Source: Burkholderia sp. Ac-20379
GTDB taxonomy: Bacteria; Pseudomonadota; Gammaproteobacteria; Burkholderiales; Burkholderiaceae
Length of the DNA: 37,814 nucleotides
Reading direction: 5' to 3'
Assembly: GCF_017104645.1 (NCBI RefSeq)
Contig: NZ_JAAGPF010000036.1
Coordinates: 1 to 37,814, forward strand
Numbering within the stretch: the stretch's first letter is position 1; each line of letters opens with the position of its first letter. Both the position numbers and the translations under genes were made by a program. Below the pieces are notes generated by a model that saw only the letters and a program-made list of their open reading frames with translations, searched no databases and was not told the origin of the DNA. Shown piece after piece: positions 34,713-37,814 of this stretch.

Positions 34713-34884
34713 GCGTCGGAATCGGATCGCGAAGATCGTTTCATCTGATGAATGGCGCGCAGTATCGCATGTTCGCGCGCCCGGCATCGCCCACCCTGGC
34801 GGACTGGACATCACTGTACACGATGGATTCACGGCGTAGTGGCGCCTTGTGCGCGGCCCGCCGCAACAGGATGCGTGCCTGCGT

Positions 34885-35733
34885 TCAGCGCAGGTCCGTC
34901 AGCAACTGTTCGGCCAGGAAATCGCAGGGCGGGCGCGCCGAATTCGCACTGCGCGCGAGCACCACTTCCACGTTGCCGAGCGACGGCAGCCCTTCGGCCT
35001 CGCCCACCGCCTGCAAGTGCGCCGGCACGCTGCAACGCGCGAGCGGCGCGATCGCCAGCCCTGCCTCCACCATGCTGATCACGCCGACCAGGCTCGGGCT
35101 TTCGTACGACGTCCGGTACTTGATGCCGGCCTGGTTCAGCGCGCCAACGGCCCGCGCCCGCGCGGCGCTGCCCTGCGAAAACACGGCGATCGGCAGCGGC
35201 CGCTCGTTCCACACCGCCGCGTTGCCGGGCAGCGCTGCCCACACGATCGGCTCGTGGCGGATGAACTCGGCCGGCATGCCGCGCGTGCGCGTCATGCATG
35301 CGAGATCGACCGTGTTGTCCTTGATCAGCGGCACCAGCGCGCTGCTCGACAGGCCGATCACGCGAATCTCCACGCGCGGATGCGCCAGCGCGAACTGGCG
35401 CAGCACCGACGGCAGCAGCGTCGCCGCGTAATCGTCCGGCACGCCGATCGTCACGCGTCCGCGCACCTCCGGGCGCACCACGGCGGCCCAGGCCTCCTCG
35501 CGCATCGCCAGCATGCGCCGCCCGCACTCGACGATGGTGCGGCCGTCGGCCGTGATCGTCAGGCTGCGCGTGCTGCGCTCGAACAGCGGCTTGCCGAGCG
35601 CGTCCTCCAGCGCCTTCACTTGCATGCTGACCGCCGACGACGACCGATGCACGGCCTCGGCCGCACGCGCGAACGAGCCCGTATCGGCGATCGCCACCAC
35701 CATTTCCAGCACGTCGAGATCGAGCTTTTTCAT
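34885..35733 (-). CDS. LysR-family regulator, divergent from a LysE-type exporter
   Basis: This 282-residue protein is slightly short for the family but complete. The helix-turn-helix (residues 5-64) reads LDVLEMVVAIADTGSFARAAEA, then SSSAVSMQVKALEDALGKPLF. The effector domain starts at VTIGVPDDYAATLLP and ends with CDFLAEQLLTD. It is divergent from a RhtB/LysE exporter with a strong 8-bp-arm dyad between, the standard arrangement of a LysG/ArgP-like regulator controlling an amino acid or metabolite exporter. Ligand unknown. The ribosome site before the ATG at 35733 is weak. Confidence 0.9.
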   Translation of the reverse strand: MKKLDLDVLEMVVAIADTGSFARAAEAVHRSSSAVSMQVKALEDALGKPLFERSTRSLTITADGRTIVECGRRMLAMREEAWAAVVRPEVRGRVTIGVPDDYAATLLPSVLRQFALAHPRVEIRVIGLSSSALVPLIKDNTVDLACMTRTRGMPAEFIRHEPIVWAALPGNAAVWNERPLPIAVFSQGSAARARAVGALNQAGIKYRTSYESPSLVGVISMVEAGLAIAPLARCSVPAHLQAVGEAEGLPSLGNVEVVLARSANSARPPCDFLAEQLLTDLR

Positions 35734-35757
35734 ATTCGTCAGAAAGACTGAGCAATG

Positions 35758-35785
35758 TGTTCAGTTTAATCCGTTTTACTGAACA
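35758..35785. promoter_or_regulatory. Likely LysR operator between regulator and LysE exporter
   Basis: TGTTCAGT (35758-35765) and ACTGAACA (35778-35785) form a perfect 8-bp dyad with a 12-base AT-rich spacer. A further ACTGA copy lies just upstream at 35747-35751. The region is AT-rich and lies between divergent starts at 35733 and 35857. Confidence 0.65.
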
Positions 35786-35856
35786 TCCTCGCACGCCGAT
35801 ACTCGGTTTCACCGGGGCGCGCCGCGCACCGACACGCATGCAAGGAAGCAACGATC

Positions 35857-36489
35857 ATGAGCACGATGGTGGAATTCGTCACGGTGGGCGGGATGCTGGC
35901 GGTCACGCCGGGGCCGAACATGGTTTGCGTGATGTCGCGCTCGGTATCGCAAGGGCGCCGGGCGGGCCTGATGTCGCTGGCCGGCGTGATGCTCGGCTAT
36001 CTGACCTACATGTTCGGCGCGGCCTTCGGCATCACGGCGATCTTTCTGACGATTCCGGGCGCGGCGCGCACGCTGGCCGCGGTCGGCGCGCTGTATCTCC
36101 TGCATCTGGCCTGGCAGGCGGTGCGCCCCGGCGGCCGTTCACCGCTCGAAGTGCGCACCCAGCCGCCCGAGCAGCCGGGCCGGCTGGTCGCGATGGGCGC
36201 GGCCACCAGCCTGCTCAACCCGAAGCTCGCGATGACGTTCCTGTCGCTGCTGCCGCAGTTCATCGATCACCACGCCGGCAGCGTGTTTCAGCAATCGGTC
36301 GCGCTCGGCTCGGCGCTGATCGTGGTGTTCGCGACGGTGAACGGCGCGGTGGCGCTGTCGTCGGCGTCGCTGGCCGGGTTCCTGGCCGCGCGGCCGCGCT
36401 GGCTGCTGGCGCAGCGCTGGGCGATGGCCGCGATGCTGTTCACGCTGGCCGTGCGGATGGCGCTCGACGCGTGGCATTGGGGCGCGTGA
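35857..36489 (+). CDS. LysE/RhtB-family amino acid or metabolite exporter
   Basis: This 210-residue protein has about six membrane helices. The family start VTVGGMLAVTPGPNMVCVMSRS and the second-half motif GAATSLLNPKLAMTFLSLLPQF are both clear. Members export lysine, homoserine, threonine, cysteine derivatives or other small metabolites by proton exchange. The ATG at 35857 follows AAGGAAG at long spacing. It is under likely control of the divergent LysR gene through the dyad at 35758-35785. Its last 50 bases overlap antisense with the 3' end of the next LysR gene. Confidence 0.92.
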   Translation: MSTMVEFVTVGGMLAVTPGPNMVCVMSRSVSQGRRAGLMSLAGVMLGYLTYMFGAAFGITAIFLTIPGAARTLAAVGALYLLHLAWQAVRPGGRSPLEVRTQPPEQPGRLVAMGAATSLLNPKLAMTFLSLLPQFIDHHAGSVFQQSVALGSALIVVFATVNGAVALSSASLAGFLAARPRWLLAQRWAMAAMLFTLAVRMALDAWHWGA

Positions 36490-37387
36490 CGCCGGCCCCG
36501 GATTCCGGAAACAGGTGCTCGCACATGAAATCGACGAACACGCGCAGCTTCGGCGAAAGCTGGCGGCTCGATGGCCAGAGCACCGAAAACTGCCCCGGCG
36601 CGAGCGTGTGCGCCGCGAGCACCTCGATCAGCGTGCCGCTCGCCAGCGCATCGCGCGTCAGGAAATCGGGCATGAAGCCGATCCCGAAGCCGGCGATCAC
36701 CGCGCCGCGCAACGCCTCCATGTTGTTGCAGGTCATCGCGGTGCGCAGGCCGGGCGGCTCCTCGCCGCCGGGCAGCAGCGCCCACGGCTGCAGCTTGCCG
36801 GTGGTCGGGAAGCGGTAGCGCACGCAATCGTGCGCGCCCAGATCGTCCAACGAATGCGGCACGCCAGCCCGCGCCGCGTAGTCGGGCGAGGCGCACAGCA
36901 CGAAACGGAACGGCCCGAGCCGCCGCGACATCAGGCTCGAATCGCTGAGCGTGCCGCTGCGGATCACGGCGTCGAAGCCGCCCTCCACCACGTCCACCAG
37001 GCGGTCGTTGAAATCGAGATCGAGCTCGATGTCGGGATAGCGCGCGCTGAACGCCGGCAGCACCGGCAGCAGGAAGCGGTAACCGATCACGGGCAGGCTC
37101 ACGCGCAGCCGCCCGCGCGGCGTTTGCGCCGCCTCCGACAGCATCGCCTCGGCCTCGCGCAGGTCTTCGAGGATGCGGTGGCAGCGCTCGTGGAAATGCC
37201 GGCCCTCCTCGGTCAGCGTGACGCGCCGCGTGGTGCGGTGAAACAGCCGCACGCCGAGCGAGCGTTCGAGCCGCGCGATGCTCTTGCCGACCGCCGAGGC
37301 CGAAATGCCGAGCTTGTGCCCGGCCGCGACGAAGCTCAAGGTTTCCGCCGTCCGCACGAAGGCGACGATGCCGTTCAGGTTGTCCAT
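36440..37387 (-). CDS. LysR-family regulator, divergent from an MFS exporter
   Basis: The product is 315 residues. The helix-turn-helix (residues 3-60) reads NLNGIVAFVRTAETLSFVAA, then ISASAVGKSIARLERSLGVRLF, followed by HRTTRRVTLTEEG. The effector domain has DLDFNDRLVDVVEGGFDAVIR and SLMSRRLGPFRFVLCASPDYAA, typical of the CrgA/AaeR-like subgroup. The ATG at 37387 is the only start fitting the domain boundary. The last residues (RPNATRRAPSARPA) are read antisense to the LysE exporter gene and look like a non-conserved tail. It is divergent from the DHA2-type MFS gene at 37530 and probably controls it, with GCGGA repeats between. Confidence 0.9.
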   Translation of the reverse strand: MDNLNGIVAFVRTAETLSFVAAGHKLGISASAVGKSIARLERSLGVRLFHRTTRRVTLTEEGRHFHERCHRILEDLREAEAMLSEAAQTPRGRLRVSLPVIGYRFLLPVLPAFSARYPDIELDLDFNDRLVDVVEGGFDAVIRSGTLSDSSLMSRRLGPFRFVLCASPDYAARAGVPHSLDDLGAHDCVRYRFPTTGKLQPWALLPGGEEPPGLRTAMTCNNMEALRGAVIAGFGIGFMPDFLTRDALASGTLIEVLAAHTLAPGQFSVLWPSSRQLSPKLRVFVDFMCEHLFPESGAGVTRPNATRRAPSARPA

Positions 37388-37400
37388 ACTTGCCTCGATT

Positions 37401-37427
37401 GCGGAATTCGACTCCGCTATTTGCGGA
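37401..37427. promoter_or_regulatory. GCGGA repeats, possible LysR operator before the MFS gene
   Basis: GCGGA (37401-37405), inverted TCCGC (37413-37417) and GCGGA again (37423-37427) are spaced 12 and 10 bases apart start to start, so they fall on about the same helical face. They lie just upstream of the LysR start, in the 142-bp divergent region. Confidence 0.45.
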
Positions 37428-37529
37428 ATCCTACGGTGTTTTTCATCGATTGAATCCGAATTATCGTCTGTCGCTCCGGCCAACACGCCTCGCAACCGCG
37501 ATGCGGCGGCCGCTTCGACAGGAATTCCG

Positions 37530-37814
37530 ATGTCCGACACCCCCTTCCACACCGCCTCGCCGCCGGCTCGCCGGCTGATCGTGCTCGGCGCCGTCTGCCT
37601 GGCCGCGCTGGCATTGCCGCTGGCGTTTTCGGGCGGCGCGGTGGCCACGCCCGCGATCGGCCGCGACCTCGGCGGCGGCCCGGTTGCCGCCGCCTGGATC
37701 ACCAATGCGTTCATGCTCGCGTTCGGCAGCCTGCTGATGGCGGCCGGCACGCTGGCCGACCGGTTCGGCCGCAAGCGCCTGTTCACGCTCGGCGTGGCGG
37801 GCTTCGCGCTGGCC
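37530..37814 (+). CDS. 5' part of an MFS transporter, DHA2 (EmrB/QacA) type, cut by window edge
   Basis: Ninety-five codons are present. The first membrane segment (RLIVLGAVCLAALALPLAFS) is followed by GAVATPAIGRDLGG, AAWITNAFMLAFGSLLMAAG and the loop 2-3 signature TLADRFGRKRLFTLG. The AWITNAFMLAFGS stretch corresponds to the DHA2 pattern of 14-helix multidrug exporters. The ATG at 37530 follows AGGA at seven bases. The divergent LysR gene is its probable regulator. The substrate cannot be judged from the fragment. Confidence 0.88.
   Translation, partial: MSDTPFHTASPPARRLIVLGAVCLAALALPLAFSGGAVATPAIGRDLGGGPVAAAWITNAFMLAFGSLLMAAGTLADRFGRKRLFTLGVAGFALA

Overview
This is a GC-rich chromosomal window whose gene content points to a betaproteobacterium, most likely a Burkholderia. 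The grounds are strong G/C third-position bias, six LysR regulators, an L-arabinose oxidation operon of the Azospirillum/Burkholderia type, and the general protein style. The genus is an inference from recognised families, not from a search. No tRNA, rRNA, insertion sequence, phage gene or CRISPR array was seen. Both ends cut genes.

Layout. (1) 1-3174, minus strand: a flavin-dependent monooxygenase of the NtaA/SnaA type, an MFS transporter and the first codons of an unidentified gene. (2) 3371-4020: a HigB/HigA-type toxin-antitoxin pair, toxin first. (3) 4209-6672: a class III omega-aminotransferase divergent from its presumed LysR regulator, with a palindrome between them. (4) 6736-9672: an S9 prolyl-oligopeptidase-family hydrolase and a LysR regulator. 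(5) 9739-18922, minus strand: an oxidative L-arabinose operon. It holds an IlvD/Edd-type L-arabonate dehydratase, an MFS transporter, a DapA-type 2-keto-3-deoxy-L-arabonate dehydratase, a Gfo/Idh sugar 1-dehydrogenase and an AraFGH ABC importer. A GbpR-type LysR gene (19038-19982) is divergent from it, with a 7-bp-arm dyad between. The last pathway enzyme, alpha-ketoglutaric semialdehyde dehydrogenase, is not in the window. (6) 20232-21424: a methyltransferase and a secreted LprI/DUF1311 protein.

(7) 21980-29203, plus strand, is the most interesting part. Seven tightly packed genes encode a CDP-alcohol phosphatidyltransferase, an Fe(II)/2-oxoglutarate oxygenase, a flippase-like membrane protein, a LicC-like nucleotidyltransferase, a PEP mutase fused to a second nucleotidyltransferase domain, phosphonopyruvate decarboxylase and 2-aminoethylphosphonate (AEP) transaminase. 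Four of the junctions are ATGA overlaps, and the cluster ends at a clear rho-independent terminator. The last three genes make AEP from PEP. The nucleotidyltransferases could activate it as CMP-AEP, and the phosphatidyltransferase could place it on a lipid. The oxygenase could hydroxylate the head group and the membrane protein could translocate the lipid. I read this as a candidate phosphonolipid pathway; that product is an inference.

(8) 29409-37814: mixed housekeeping and accessory genes. These are a FUSC membrane protein, a DUF1801 protein, a glycine-zipper protein with a Pro/Gln/Tyr-rich region, proline iminopeptidase, a hemolysin III family protein, a GntR/FCD regulator, a LysR/LysE-exporter pair, another LysR regulator and the start of a DHA2-type MFS transporter. 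Two convergent pairs overlap at their 3' ends, by 8 and 50 bp.
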